Shown: in pieces, positions 10,031-18,163 of the stretch
Layout: every line of letters begins with the position of its first letter
Position numbering within the stretch: position 1 is the first letter of the stretch
NCBI GenBank assembly: GCA_913060565.1
Contig: CAJXRU010000011.1
Location: forward strand, 1-64,000
Direction: 5' to 3'
DNA length: 64,000 bases
DNA from: an uncultured Gammaproteobacteria bacterium
GTDB taxonomy: Bacteria; Pseudomonadota; Gammaproteobacteria; Enterobacterales; Psychrobiaceae
The notes under the pieces: generated by a model
What the model saw: only the letters and a program-made list of their open reading frames with translations
What the model was told of the DNA's origin: nothing
Databases searched by the model: none
Program-made: the position numbers and the translations under genes

Positions 10031-11653
10031 TTACGAACTGCATGACAACATTGAACAACCTACTTTATCCCTCGCCCAATCAGGACGTTTCTTCGCATAG
10101 CGTTCAAACTCAGGTTGCTCGTCGTAAGGGTAACGCAATAGTTTTTGTAGGCGATGAATTTCACTGTAATCACCTTGCTGTGCGGCATCAATAGCTTGTT
10201 GTGACAAGTAGTTTCGTAATACGTATTTAGGATTAACGCTGTTCATTTGAGAAACTCTTAGTTCATCACTGCGATTATCTTGAATCACTCGTTGTTGCCA
10301 CTTTTCAAGCCAAGCAGCCATTTGTGATAAGTAAGTTTCACTAAGCTCCTCTTGTTGATAATAAGCCTCTTTTAATATGTCTAACCAAGTGGCTGAATCA
10401 CTTAATACTTGTGATAAATCTAACTGAGCAAGCTGGCGATAAAAGATGCTCATGTCCGTTTCAACAAGGCTAAGCAGCGCTTCAAGTGACTCAAATAATG
10501 CTAAATCTTCAGCATCTTGATAACCTTTCAAGCCTAGCTTCTGCGCCATCATTTCTCGCCATGCTAATTGATAGTCATCGGCAAATTGATTGAGGAGCGC
10601 TTCAAGTGGCGGCGCTTCTTCCACCAGCGGATAAATAGCATTGGCAAGTTGGAATAGATTCCACTGGGCAATTTCACCTTGGGTACCAAAGCGATAGCGT
10701 TTATGTTGTCTATCAGTCGTATTGGGGGTGAAGTTAACATCAAAATCATCAATCCAGCCATAAGGACCGTAGTCGATAGTTTCGCCGACTATCGACATAT
10801 TATCGGTATTCATTACCCCGTGAACGAAACCAACTCGCTGCCAGCCAACAACCATTTTACAGGTGCGCTGGCATACCTCTTCAAACCAACGCAGGTAAGT
10901 TTCTTTACCAATAGCTTTATCTTGAGATGACTGTTCTTTTTCAAGTAAATGGGGAAAATCAGCAGCGATGGTGTGATCGGCCAATGCCTTTAACAACTCT
11001 GTATCTTGCCTAAAAGCGGGCAGTTGAAAGTGTCCAAAGCGGGTAAATGATGACGATACTCGGCACACTACGGCACCGGGTTCGAGCGCAGCGTTGCCGT
11101 TATACATCATATCTCGCATCACTTCTTCGCCAGTTAAACTCAATGATAATGCTTTGGTGGTTGCGATACCTAAATGCTCCATCGCTTGGCTGCATAAAAA
11201 CTCACGTACTGAGCTACGTAAAACAGCTAAGCCATCACCACTGCGAGAATATGGCGTAATACCGGCTCCTTTGAGTTGTAAAATACGATGTTCACCTTTT
11301 GGCGTTACCAACTCGCCCAAATTAATGGCACGGCCGTCACCAAGTTGACCAGCCCAGTTACCAAATTGATGGCCACCGTAATTCATTGCATAAGGGGCCA
11401 TGCCGTCTAAAATCGCATTCCCTGCAACAACGTCGCTAAATAGCGGGTCGCTGAGATCTTTATCTTCAAATCCGAGTTCACCAGCAAGTGCTTCATCGAT
11501 AGCAATAACCTTAGGCGCCGCAACCTTGGTGGGCATAACAAAAGAATAGGCTGCGTTATGTACCTGACGCGTAAACTTTTCTGGCTCTTGGTCGGCTGGT
11601 AAATTATTCACAAAGCGGTTGTCAAAGGTGAATTTCGATTGAAGTAATGACAC
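10031..11653 (-). CDS. selO: Protein adenylyltransferase SelO (YdiU)
   Basis: SelO is a pseudokinase-fold enzyme that AMPylates Ser, Thr and Tyr of target proteins in redox stress. Recognised from MNYGGHQFGNWAGQLGDGRA, LKGAGITPYSRSGDG, AVLRSSVREFLCSQAM and MNTDNMSIVGETIDYGPY. The C-terminus ends GCSMLSCSS, which keeps the conserved Cys near the position that is selenocysteine in animals. At 540 residues it is longer than E. coli YdiU (about 480), through extra sequence in the middle and C-terminal helical part. Start is GTG at 11653. Confidence 0.93.
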   Translation of the reverse strand: MSLLQSKFTFDNRFVNNLPADQEPEKFTRQVHNAAYSFVMPTKVAAPKVIAIDEALAGELGFEDKDLSDPLFSDVVAGNAILDGMAPYAMNYGGHQFGNWAGQLGDGRAINLGELVTPKGEHRILQLKGAGITPYSRSGDGLAVLRSSVREFLCSQAMEHLGIATTKALSLSLTGEEVMRDMMYNGNAALEPGAVVCRVSSSFTRFGHFQLPAFRQDTELLKALADHTIAADFPHLLEKEQSSQDKAIGKETYLRWFEEVCQRTCKMVVGWQRVGFVHGVMNTDNMSIVGETIDYGPYGWIDDFDVNFTPNTTDRQHKRYRFGTQGEIAQWNLFQLANAIYPLVEEAPPLEALLNQFADDYQLAWREMMAQKLGLKGYQDAEDLALFESLEALLSLVETDMSIFYRQLAQLDLSQVLSDSATWLDILKEAYYQQEELSETYLSQMAAWLEKWQQRVIQDNRSDELRVSQMNSVNPKYVLRNYLSQQAIDAAQQGDYSEIHRLQKLLRYPYDEQPEFERYAKKRPDWARDKVGCSMLSCSS

Positions 11654-11765
11654 GTGATTCTCGATAAATTACAAATTAATGCCATCAGTATACCCGTTAA
11701 TGTGTACTGAAAAATCCGTAAAATAATTGGGGATAAAATTTATCAAAAAATTCAATAGCCCCTAA

Positions 11766-11967
11766 TTGACTTTATTTTAATCACCCTGCAATATGGTCTT
11801 ATTAATATTTGAAATTATTACCAAAACAATGAAACCATCTATCGCTTTTACATCGCTAATCAATTCATGCTGGCTATCAGTCAGTGTGATGATGTGCCTG
11901 TATAAGCGACTTGATTAGTTTCCATATTATTTTATTCAAGCCGCAGCCTACCTACTGCGGCTTTTTT
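11766..11967 (+). ncRNA. Possible structured leader or small RNA ahead of the EamA gene
   Basis: The region between the divergent selO and EamA genes ends in an intrinsic terminator (11938-11967) that serves no upstream plus-strand gene, so a short transcript is implied. A TTGACT at 11766 may be a -35 box, although the -10 is poor. Inside are complementary segments TCGCTT (11842-11847) / AAGCGA (11904-11909) and CTAATCAA (11856-11863) / TTGATTAG (11911-11918), which interleave and so compete or form a pseudoknot. A 29-codon frame 11829-11918, with adjacent Cys-Trp codons, covers them but has no good ribosome binding site. Attenuator leader or independent small RNA are both possible. Confidence 0.35.
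11938..11967 (+). terminator. Intrinsic terminator upstream of the EamA gene
   Basis: Perfect 9-bp stem AAGCCGCAG / CTGCGGCTT, 8-nt loop, followed by a T run. It sits about 60 nt before the EamA start and no plus-strand gene precedes it. Confidence 0.8.
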
Positions 11968-12025
11968 GTTTCTACATCAATGCTCCAGGCAGTTAGGCTT
12001 CGATAACAAAAGGAAGCCACCTATT

Positions 12026-12913
12026 ATGAAAGTATCTATTTGCTATCTCATTGTCATTGCTATTTGGTCAACAACACCGTTAGGCATAGTGTGGAGTAGT
12101 GAAAGCGTGTCGCCTACGATGGCTGTTATGTTACGAATGATAATAGCCGCAGTATTAGGCACTGCAATTTTAGTTATTTTGCGCATAAAACTGCCTGTTT
12201 CAAACACCGCATTTAGACTCTATGGTTATTCAACGCTCGGCTTGTTTGGCGGAATGACTTGCGGCTATATGGCATCAACTTATGTGACTTCTGGCTTTAT
12301 GTCACTGGTATTCGGCTTGTCACCTATTTTTACAGGGTTACTAGCACGCAGAATACTTGATGAGCCAGCCTTTGATAACAGTAAAAAACTGGCAATGGTT
12401 GTTTGCTTAGCAGGGTTAGCAATTGTCTGCTGAGACAAGCTCTCATTAAGCGGCGATAGCTATATCGGTATCTTATTGCTGTTAGTTGCGATGTTCTTTT
12501 TTAGCCTCAGCGGTGTATTGGTAAAAAGTGTCAACATTAGTATTCATCCACTGGCGACAACACTAGGCACGCTATATTGTTCACTGCCATTATTTTTCTT
12601 TGCTTGGCTGATAACTGATGGGCAGTTCAATGCCCATCAGTGGAGTGTTCGTTCGTTAGCATCCATTGCCTACCTTGGTATCTTTGGTTCATTAATAGGA
12701 TTGATTGCTTATTTCTTTGTCTTGCAACGATTAGCCACCAGCACCGTTGCATTATCAACATTAATAACGCCCAGCTTTGCCATCGCTTTAGGCGCAATTT
12801 TTAACAATGAGCGGATCAGTCATCAGCTGATTATGGGTGCTTTGTTAATTACCCTTGGGTTGGGAATTTACTTTTGGGGGAAACGATTTTCATTGCAACG
12901 TATTAAGTTGTAG
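12026..12913 (+). pseudogene. EamA (DMT) family transporter interrupted by one in-frame TGA
   Basis: Ten-helix drug/metabolite transporter of the EamA type, whose usual length is about 290-310 residues. Reading from the ATG at 12026 (AAGGAAG upstream) gives 135 residues ending GLAIVC, then TGA at 12431-12433, then the same frame continues with DKLSLSGDSYIGILLLLVAM for 159 more residues to 12913. There is no shift of frame and both halves have the expected helices, so a single base change explains the break. It is either a recent pseudogene, a read-through codon or a sequence error. The second half could be restarted from TTG or ATG codons near 12476-12491 but would be half a transporter. Confidence 0.8.
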
Positions 12914-12916
12914 CGC

Positions 12917-12951
12917 ATCATTCCTAACAATTTACTTGTGTTAGGAATGAT
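12917..12951. promoter_or_regulatory. 13-bp perfect inverted repeat enclosing the RBS of the next gene
   Basis: ATCATTCCTAACA (12917-12929) and TGTTAGGAATGAT (12939-12951) pair perfectly across a 9-nt loop. The AGGAA ribosome binding site of the downstream phosphodiesterase gene lies inside the 3' arm and its GTG start follows within two bases. No T run follows, so a plain terminator is less likely than control of translation or an operator. Confidence 0.5.
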
Positions 12952-12952
12952 T

Positions 12953-14173
12953 GTGAAAAAACTACTTTTAGCATGCACTTTTTTGCTACTCAATGCATGT
13001 GCAACGGATTCGGAAAAACAAACATTAGAAACGGCTCAAAAGCCTTATGTATTGCTTATTTCACTTGATGGATTCCGTTGGGATTATGTTGACAAATACA
13101 AACCGGAGTTTATCTCAACATTTGCTAAAGAGGGCGCAAGTTTAACGTCAATGCGTCCTTCTTTTCCTACTAAGACATTTCCAAATCATATCAGTTTGGT
13201 TACTGGCTCTTATCCACAACATCATGGCATTGTTGCCAATAAATTTTACGCACCAGATCTCGATAAAACTTACTACATAAAAGATTTTGAGGCCGTTACT
13301 AACTCAGATTTTTACTTGCGTAAACCATTGTGGGTAATTGCAGAAGAACAAAATGTACGCGCAGCAAGCTACTTCTGGCCAAGTTCTGAAGCAAAAATAG
13401 CTGGCATTCGCCCAAGTTTTTATAAAAAGTATGAGCATTCACAACCTCACCAACAACGCATCGATGGGGTTTTAGCATGGTTACAACTCCCAGAAGAGCA
13501 ACGACCACAACTCATCACAACCTATTTCCATGATATCGATAGCGCAGGCCATGAATTTGGCCAAGATTCACCAGAATTAATCGCCACCATAAAAACGGTC
13601 GACGACGCAATAAAACAGCTGGTTGAAAAAGTGCGTACCCTTGATATCGACGTCAATATTGTGATTGTTTCTGATCACGGCATGGATGACTATCCAGCAG
13701 AAAATTATGAGTACATTCCAGCGTGGGTCAAAGATGAGTTTAAAGTTGCTGCCGCCAATACCATAGTGCATTTGTACCACAATGAAGATAGCAAGATAAC
13801 AACAGAGCAAGCACTGGCGAATATTCGCCAGCAAGCCAAGCACTACCAATGCCATCTATACCAAGAAGTACCAGCCAAGTTTAATGCGTCCAAATCACAA
13901 CGTATGGGTGACATCACTTGTTTTGCTGATAAAGACTGGGCCATTGGTTTCAACGGCCGCACCAGCCATGGCGATCACGGCTGGAGCCAGTTTAATACCA
14001 CAGATATGGATGCAATATTCTACGCACAGGGCCCTGCTTTTAAGAAGAGTTATCAGATGGATACAGTAGAGAATGTCAACGTTATGCCGCTATTGGCACA
14101 CATTCTCGGTGTTAAAATCACAACACCAATTGACGGAAAACTTGAAAAGATGCAACCGCTTTTAAAACAATAA
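12953..14173 (+). CDS. Type I phosphodiesterase/nucleotide pyrophosphatase lipoprotein (NPP, alkaline phosphatase fold)
   Basis: Predicted outer- or inner-membrane lipoprotein of 406 residues: signal peptide with lipobox LLNAC. The metal-binding core is complete: LISLDGFRWDY (first Asp), nucleophile Thr about residue 74 in FPTKTFPNH, HDIDSAGHEFG, VSDHGMDD and SHGDHGW. Family members hydrolyse phosphodiester or pyrophosphate bonds of nucleotides and lipids outside the cytoplasm. GTG at 12953 is chosen because AGGAA lies five bases upstream, whereas the ATG at 12947 abuts that site. The substrate cannot be told from sequence. Confidence 0.88.
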   Translation: MKKLLLACTFLLLNACATDSEKQTLETAQKPYVLLISLDGFRWDYVDKYKPEFISTFAKEGASLTSMRPSFPTKTFPNHISLVTGSYPQHHGIVANKFYAPDLDKTYYIKDFEAVTNSDFYLRKPLWVIAEEQNVRAASYFWPSSEAKIAGIRPSFYKKYEHSQPHQQRIDGVLAWLQLPEEQRPQLITTYFHDIDSAGHEFGQDSPELIATIKTVDDAIKQLVEKVRTLDIDVNIVIVSDHGMDDYPAENYEYIPAWVKDEFKVAAANTIVHLYHNEDSKITTEQALANIRQQAKHYQCHLYQEVPAKFNASKSQRMGDITCFADKDWAIGFNGRTSHGDHGWSQFNTTDMDAIFYAQGPAFKKSYQMDTVENVNVMPLLAHILGVKITTPIDGKLEKMQPLLKQ

Positions 14174-14181
14174 CGTGCTAC

Positions 14182-14212
14182 GAATATTCCAGTTATTAAC
14201 GCTGGAATATTC
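14182..14212 (+). terminator. Hairpin after the phosphodiesterase gene
   Basis: Perfect 11-bp stem GAATATTCCAG / CTGGAATATTC with a 9-nt loop, nine bases after the stop codon. The T tract is weak, so it may be a processing or stability hairpin rather than a full intrinsic terminator. Confidence 0.5.
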
Positions 14213-14395
14213 AAATTAAACTCTTGCGTTATTCTTCACGCTAGTTACTCGACATTAACTGTTCAATAGACTAAATTAAGCGTTCACTTTCATGGTGTGT
14301 GATGTCTTCACCTGAGATATTACAGGAGTGTCCATTAGCTATATTCCAGGAGTTAATAACGACGACAGTCCTCTAATTTTTCTGAGGATAACACC

Positions 14396-15697
14396 ATGGC
14401 AACATCAACACTTCCTAATATCGTTATTATTGGCGGCGGCGCTGGCGGACTTGAACTGGCCACGCAATTAGGACATAAACTAGGGAAGAAAAACCGAGCA
14501 AATATTTTACTGATAGATAAAAATCGTAGTCATATCTGGAAACCACTGTTACATGAAGTGGCGACGGGCTCTCTTGACTCAAATTTAGATGGCGTAGTTT
14601 ACAGTGCACATGCAGCTAAACACGGATATCGATTCCAACTTGGCACTTTTTGCGACCTAAACACCGATACAAAAACAATTACCCTTGCGCCGCAGTTTGA
14701 ACAACAGCAACAAATTTTACCCTCACGAGAAGTGAATTTTGATCATCTAGTTATTGCGATAGGCAGTGTTAGTAATGATTTCAATACGCCCGGAGTCAAA
14801 GAACACTGTTTCTTTTTAGATTCGCATAAGCAAGCTGACCGTTTTCATGGTGCCCTGCTCAATGCGTTTACGCAAATTCATCAAAATACACAAGATGCTC
14901 AGCTCGATGTCGCCATTGTTGGCGCAGGTGCCACCGGTGTTGAATTATCAGCAGAGCTTTATCATGTTGCTGACCTGCTCAAGGTATATGGTTTGAGTAA
15001 TATGACGAGTGCTAAGCTCAATATTCATTTAATTGAAGCTGGCCCGACAATTCTTCCCGCACTGCCGCCACGTATTAGTCAAAGCGCTAAAGATGAACTT
15101 GAAAAACTCGGTGTTAATGTGATGGAAAACACCCGCATTGCCAAGGCAAGCTCTGAGGGCTTTATTACTAGTGAAAAAATACTTATCAACGCCGATTTAA
15201 TGTTATGGGCCGCAGGCGTTAAAGCACCAGACTTTATTCGAGAGATCGATTGTTTTGAGCTCAACCGGGCTAATCAAATTGTTGTTAAGCCGACATTGTT
15301 AAGCTCAACCAACGATGATATTTTTGTCATTGGCGATTGCTGTGCTTGTGAGTTACCAGATGGAAAGTTTGTTCCGCCACGAGCGCAATCAGCACATCAA
15401 ATGGCAAGCTGCGTCGAGTCAAATCTCATCAACAAACTCAACAACAAACCCTTAGAAAATTATCGCTATGTCGATTATGGCTCACTCGTTAACTTAAGTC
15501 GTTTTAGCACCGTTGGCAGCTTAATGGGCAACCTCACTAAACGCTCAATGTTTGTGGAAGGTAAAATTGCGCGCATCATGTATATTTCGTTGTATCGAAT
15601 GCATCAACGTGCCATTCATGGCACGTTGAAAACAATAGGCTTATGGTTTGCTGAAAAGATAATGCGAGTTGTACGGCCGCGAATGAAGCTACATTAA
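14396..15697 (+). CDS. ndh: Type II NADH dehydrogenase (NDH-2)
   Basis: Single-subunit, non-proton-pumping NADH:quinone oxidoreductase bound to the inner face of the membrane; 433 residues, as usual. FAD-binding Rossmann motif IIGGGAGGLELA at about 11-22, NADH-binding motif VAIVGAGATGVELSAELYH at about 170-188, and the second FAD block DDIFVIGDCCACELPDG. The C-terminal membrane-binding helices lie in the last 70 residues. TGAGGATA precedes the ATG. The stop shares TTAA with the convergent DUF4153 gene. Confidence 0.93.
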   Translation: MATSTLPNIVIIGGGAGGLELATQLGHKLGKKNRANILLIDKNRSHIWKPLLHEVATGSLDSNLDGVVYSAHAAKHGYRFQLGTFCDLNTDTKTITLAPQFEQQQQILPSREVNFDHLVIAIGSVSNDFNTPGVKEHCFFLDSHKQADRFHGALLNAFTQIHQNTQDAQLDVAIVGAGATGVELSAELYHVADLLKVYGLSNMTSAKLNIHLIEAGPTILPALPPRISQSAKDELEKLGVNVMENTRIAKASSEGFITSEKILINADLMLWAAGVKAPDFIREIDCFELNRANQIVVKPTLLSSTNDDIFVIGDCCACELPDGKFVPPRAQSAHQMASCVESNLINKLNNKPLENYRYVDYGSLVNLSRFSTVGSLMGNLTKRSMFVEGKIARIMYISLYRMHQRAIHGTLKTIGLWFAEKIMRVVRPRMKLH

Positions 15698-17505
15698 TCA
15701 GAGTCAGTTTGTTCAACATTAATGGCAGAACTGCCTGGTTTTTCTATTAATGTTGGCGGTTTTCGGGATGGTGGTGCAACTTGTTCTCGTACTTCAAACA
15801 ATTCACCGTCGATCTCCAGCGCCTTATAGCGAGTCGGTTTTGCTGTAATTAACTGCTGTTTAAACATATCAACAATACCAATGGCTTTGTCTTCATCATA
15901 ACCAATTCGAATTCTTCCGCTTCTAAGCCATTTACCATCACGCTGATCAAATACCAAAAGATCATCAGAGCCAATCGCATGCAGTAAAATTTCTAAATCT
16001 TCATCATAATCCACATTAAATGGGATGAAATAGCACATTTTATCTCGGCATGTATTCTGATTTAAATCACTGCTTTCTATAATTCTCATTAATTCTTCAT
16101 CAGACCAGAGAGAGTCACCAACCCAAGAATATTGATAAGGTTTCGCTGTTAACCCTTCTTTGAGCTCCCACCAATTGTACTTATCTGTCGCAGAGCTGAG
16201 TGCTTGATAGTATTCAGATAACTCAATATGCTGCGGATGTTTCCCGCTTTTTACATAGTCCGTAAGAGCGTCTTTTCCTCGCTGCCCTAAGTCGAAATAA
16301 AACAGTTCGTAAGCAAAGCCTTCGACGCTTACTTGCTGCTTGTCTAGCCGTAATAATTGGCTTTTTATTGTGACTGATACGGGGTTTAACCACGGATTAT
16401 GACTCATTACCAGCAGAGCAATGACGCAACCAGTTGCGATGACATTAGTACATTTTAACCAGACAAAATTACGTGCTCTCTCTCGCAGTAGTCCAAGATA
16501 TGGCACCGTATAAAATGCCATAACAACAACGATTAACGCCAAATAAACACGCGGCACTGTCCAGCCATATTGCGCGATTCTAAGATAAGAAGAATAAGCT
16601 GCAATAAGCATTAAAACAGTTAATGCAACAATATTAATATAAATAAGTGTGCGCCACACTTTATTGCTAGGTAACGAAAGGCGCAACGTAGATGCTTGAG
16701 GTAAACTCGCACCATTTATTAATAAAATATTGGCGAACACCAACACCAAAATAAGCGGTGTCGCAACGCCTGTTCCCCAAACATTATTGAGGCCAGTAAA
16801 AGCAACACTAGTAACAAAACTCAATGTTAGTAATGTCACTAAAGGTAAGAGCAAACCACACATGCTTAGTAGTAATCGTTTTAAATTATCAATGATATTA
16901 AAATGAGAGTGCGCCGCATGAATTCCGATACCAAAAACGCAACCAAGCACTGGCCATGCGAACCATTTATTTGTAAATAACTCTTCAAAAAAATCAATCC
17001 CGATGACTTGGAATAGCTCCCACCACAACGCCAGTACTAACCAAACCGCTAATGCAGTTAGCCATCCAAATGCAACAATAATTGCATTACACCAAGCGTG
17101 AGAAAATAAAGATTGATAGCTATCGCTCATCCATGATTGATACGTACTATGCCCTTGACTCGCCAGTTGTACAAAGGGAAGAATTAGGTAAGCGACGACG
17201 ACAAAAATTACGCCCCAAATTCCCTGATAACTGGATTTGATATCATCAAGAAAACAAAAGCCGAAGAAACCAAAGATGGCAAAATAACCAATCAGCATCA
17301 TCCACGCCGTTTTTGTCGATTGTCCGCTTATTTTCATCAAGTTAGGCGACAACTGCATAAATAACAATGCCCCCCAAAGTGACATCGTCGCGGTGATGAG
17401 CAACACTTTATCTACACTGTCATTGTCATCAAGCGTGATAAACAGAGCGATAATAACTCCCTGAATAAGGCCGATAAGTGCATTCATATTTAGAAAATTT
17501 TTCAC
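15694..17505 (-). CDS. DUF4153 domain polytopic membrane protein
   Basis: 603 residues with about eleven to twelve predicted membrane helices in the first 370 and a soluble C-terminal part rich in acidic residues. The helix pattern and blocks such as FGWLTALAVWLVLALWWELF and GIGIHAAHSHFNIIDNLKRL match DUF4153 proteins, whose function is unknown. AAGGGAAT precedes the ATG. The C-terminal tail ends in a Pro-rich, Gln-rich segment. It ends on the same four bases as ndh. Confidence 0.8.
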   Translation of the reverse strand: MKNFLNMNALIGLIQGVIIALFITLDDNDSVDKVLLITATMSLWGALLFMQLSPNLMKISGQSTKTAWMMLIGYFAIFGFFGFCFLDDIKSSYQGIWGVIFVVVAYLILPFVQLASQGHSTYQSWMSDSYQSLFSHAWCNAIIVAFGWLTALAVWLVLALWWELFQVIGIDFFEELFTNKWFAWPVLGCVFGIGIHAAHSHFNIIDNLKRLLLSMCGLLLPLVTLLTLSFVTSVAFTGLNNVWGTGVATPLILVLVFANILLINGASLPQASTLRLSLPSNKVWRTLIYINIVALTVLMLIAAYSSYLRIAQYGWTVPRVYLALIVVVMAFYTVPYLGLLRERARNFVWLKCTNVIATGCVIALLVMSHNPWLNPVSVTIKSQLLRLDKQQVSVEGFAYELFYFDLGQRGKDALTDYVKSGKHPQHIELSEYYQALSSATDKYNWWELKEGLTAKPYQYSWVGDSLWSDEELMRIIESSDLNQNTCRDKMCYFIPFNVDYDEDLEILLHAIGSDDLLVFDQRDGKWLRSGRIRIGYDEDKAIGIVDMFKQQLITAKPTRYKALEIDGELFEVREQVAPPSRKPPTLIEKPGSSAINVEQTDSD

Positions 17506-17638
17506 TGTATTCCCTTCAATTGATATCGTGAGTTCGCAATATATACTTTATAAATTAACACAAGCCAAAGCCATCGCTTAGAAAATTGCGTATACTTAGC
17601 ATCAATAAGACATTATCAATAACTAAGCGACTTATCTC

Positions 17639-18118
17639 ATGGCATATTTCCCTCTTTCTCAACACCCAAAAGCTTGGGTATTTCAACATGAAAATATCCC
17701 TATTAGCGACGATGATTTAAGCAAAATAAAACCCATGGAAGCTCAACGTGCAACTACATTTTGGAATACCTTTGTAAGTAAGCAAGTTGATCACCCAGAT
17801 TTTTTCAAAAAAGGCGATTGGCCATTCAATCCTAATACTTGGTCAGATCAAGGAAAGTGGGAAGCACAATGGGAAAGCGACGAAGACACGCTACCAGAAT
17901 CAATTATTGAGCATCTAGCTTGGCCCAGTAACACTGTTGTATATTACTGTAATGACCGTAAACAAGTTATTGAAACAACGTGGGATGTATTTCAACGGAC
18001 TTGGAAAAACTTTTTATTTATGGATGATGGTCCGCTCTTGATTGGTAAAAAACGCGATCAAGTGGTGCAATTTATGTCTAATGGAACATTTAGGATCGGC
18101 AACAAGAACTCTCTCTAA
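17639..18118 (+). CDS. DUF2947 family cytoplasmic protein
   Basis: A 159-residue soluble protein without signal or membrane segment, rich in Trp (about nine) and aromatic residues, for example WPFNPNTWSDQGKWEAQWES. The length, N-terminal AWVFQHENIPISDDDLSKIK and the central NTVVYYCNDRKQVIETTWDVF agree with the DUF2947 family found in Vibrio and Alteromonadales. Function unknown. No clear ribosome binding site is seen before the ATG. Confidence 0.7.
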   Translation: MAYFPLSQHPKAWVFQHENIPISDDDLSKIKPMEAQRATTFWNTFVSKQVDHPDFFKKGDWPFNPNTWSDQGKWEAQWESDEDTLPESIIEHLAWPSNTVVYYCNDRKQVIETTWDVFQRTWKNFLFMDDGPLLIGKKRDQVVQFMSNGTFRIGNKNSL

Positions 18119-18127
18119 TAATAATTT

Positions 18128-18153
18128 CGCCATGTTCCTCGAGTAACATGGCG
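18128..18153. terminator. Hairpin between convergent DUF2947 and signalling genes
   Basis: Perfect 9-bp stem CGCCATGTT / AACATGGCG with an 8-nt loop, ten bases after the DUF2947 stop and before the end of the convergent gene. T tracts are poor on both strands. Confidence 0.5.
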
Positions 18154-18163
18154 CAAATCATCT

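Noticed and set aside
12431-12445. Selenocysteine at the TGA in the EamA gene
   Set aside because: The 5-bp hairpin TGAGA/TCTCA is too short and starts at the stop codon itself, unlike a bacterial SECIS; EamA proteins are not selenoproteins. A point mutation is simpler.
14186-14361. Imperfect direct repeat of ATATTCCAG-(GA)-GTTA-type sequence in the spacer before ndh
   Set aside because: The two stretches share about nine bases then diverge; likely chance in AT-rich DNA.
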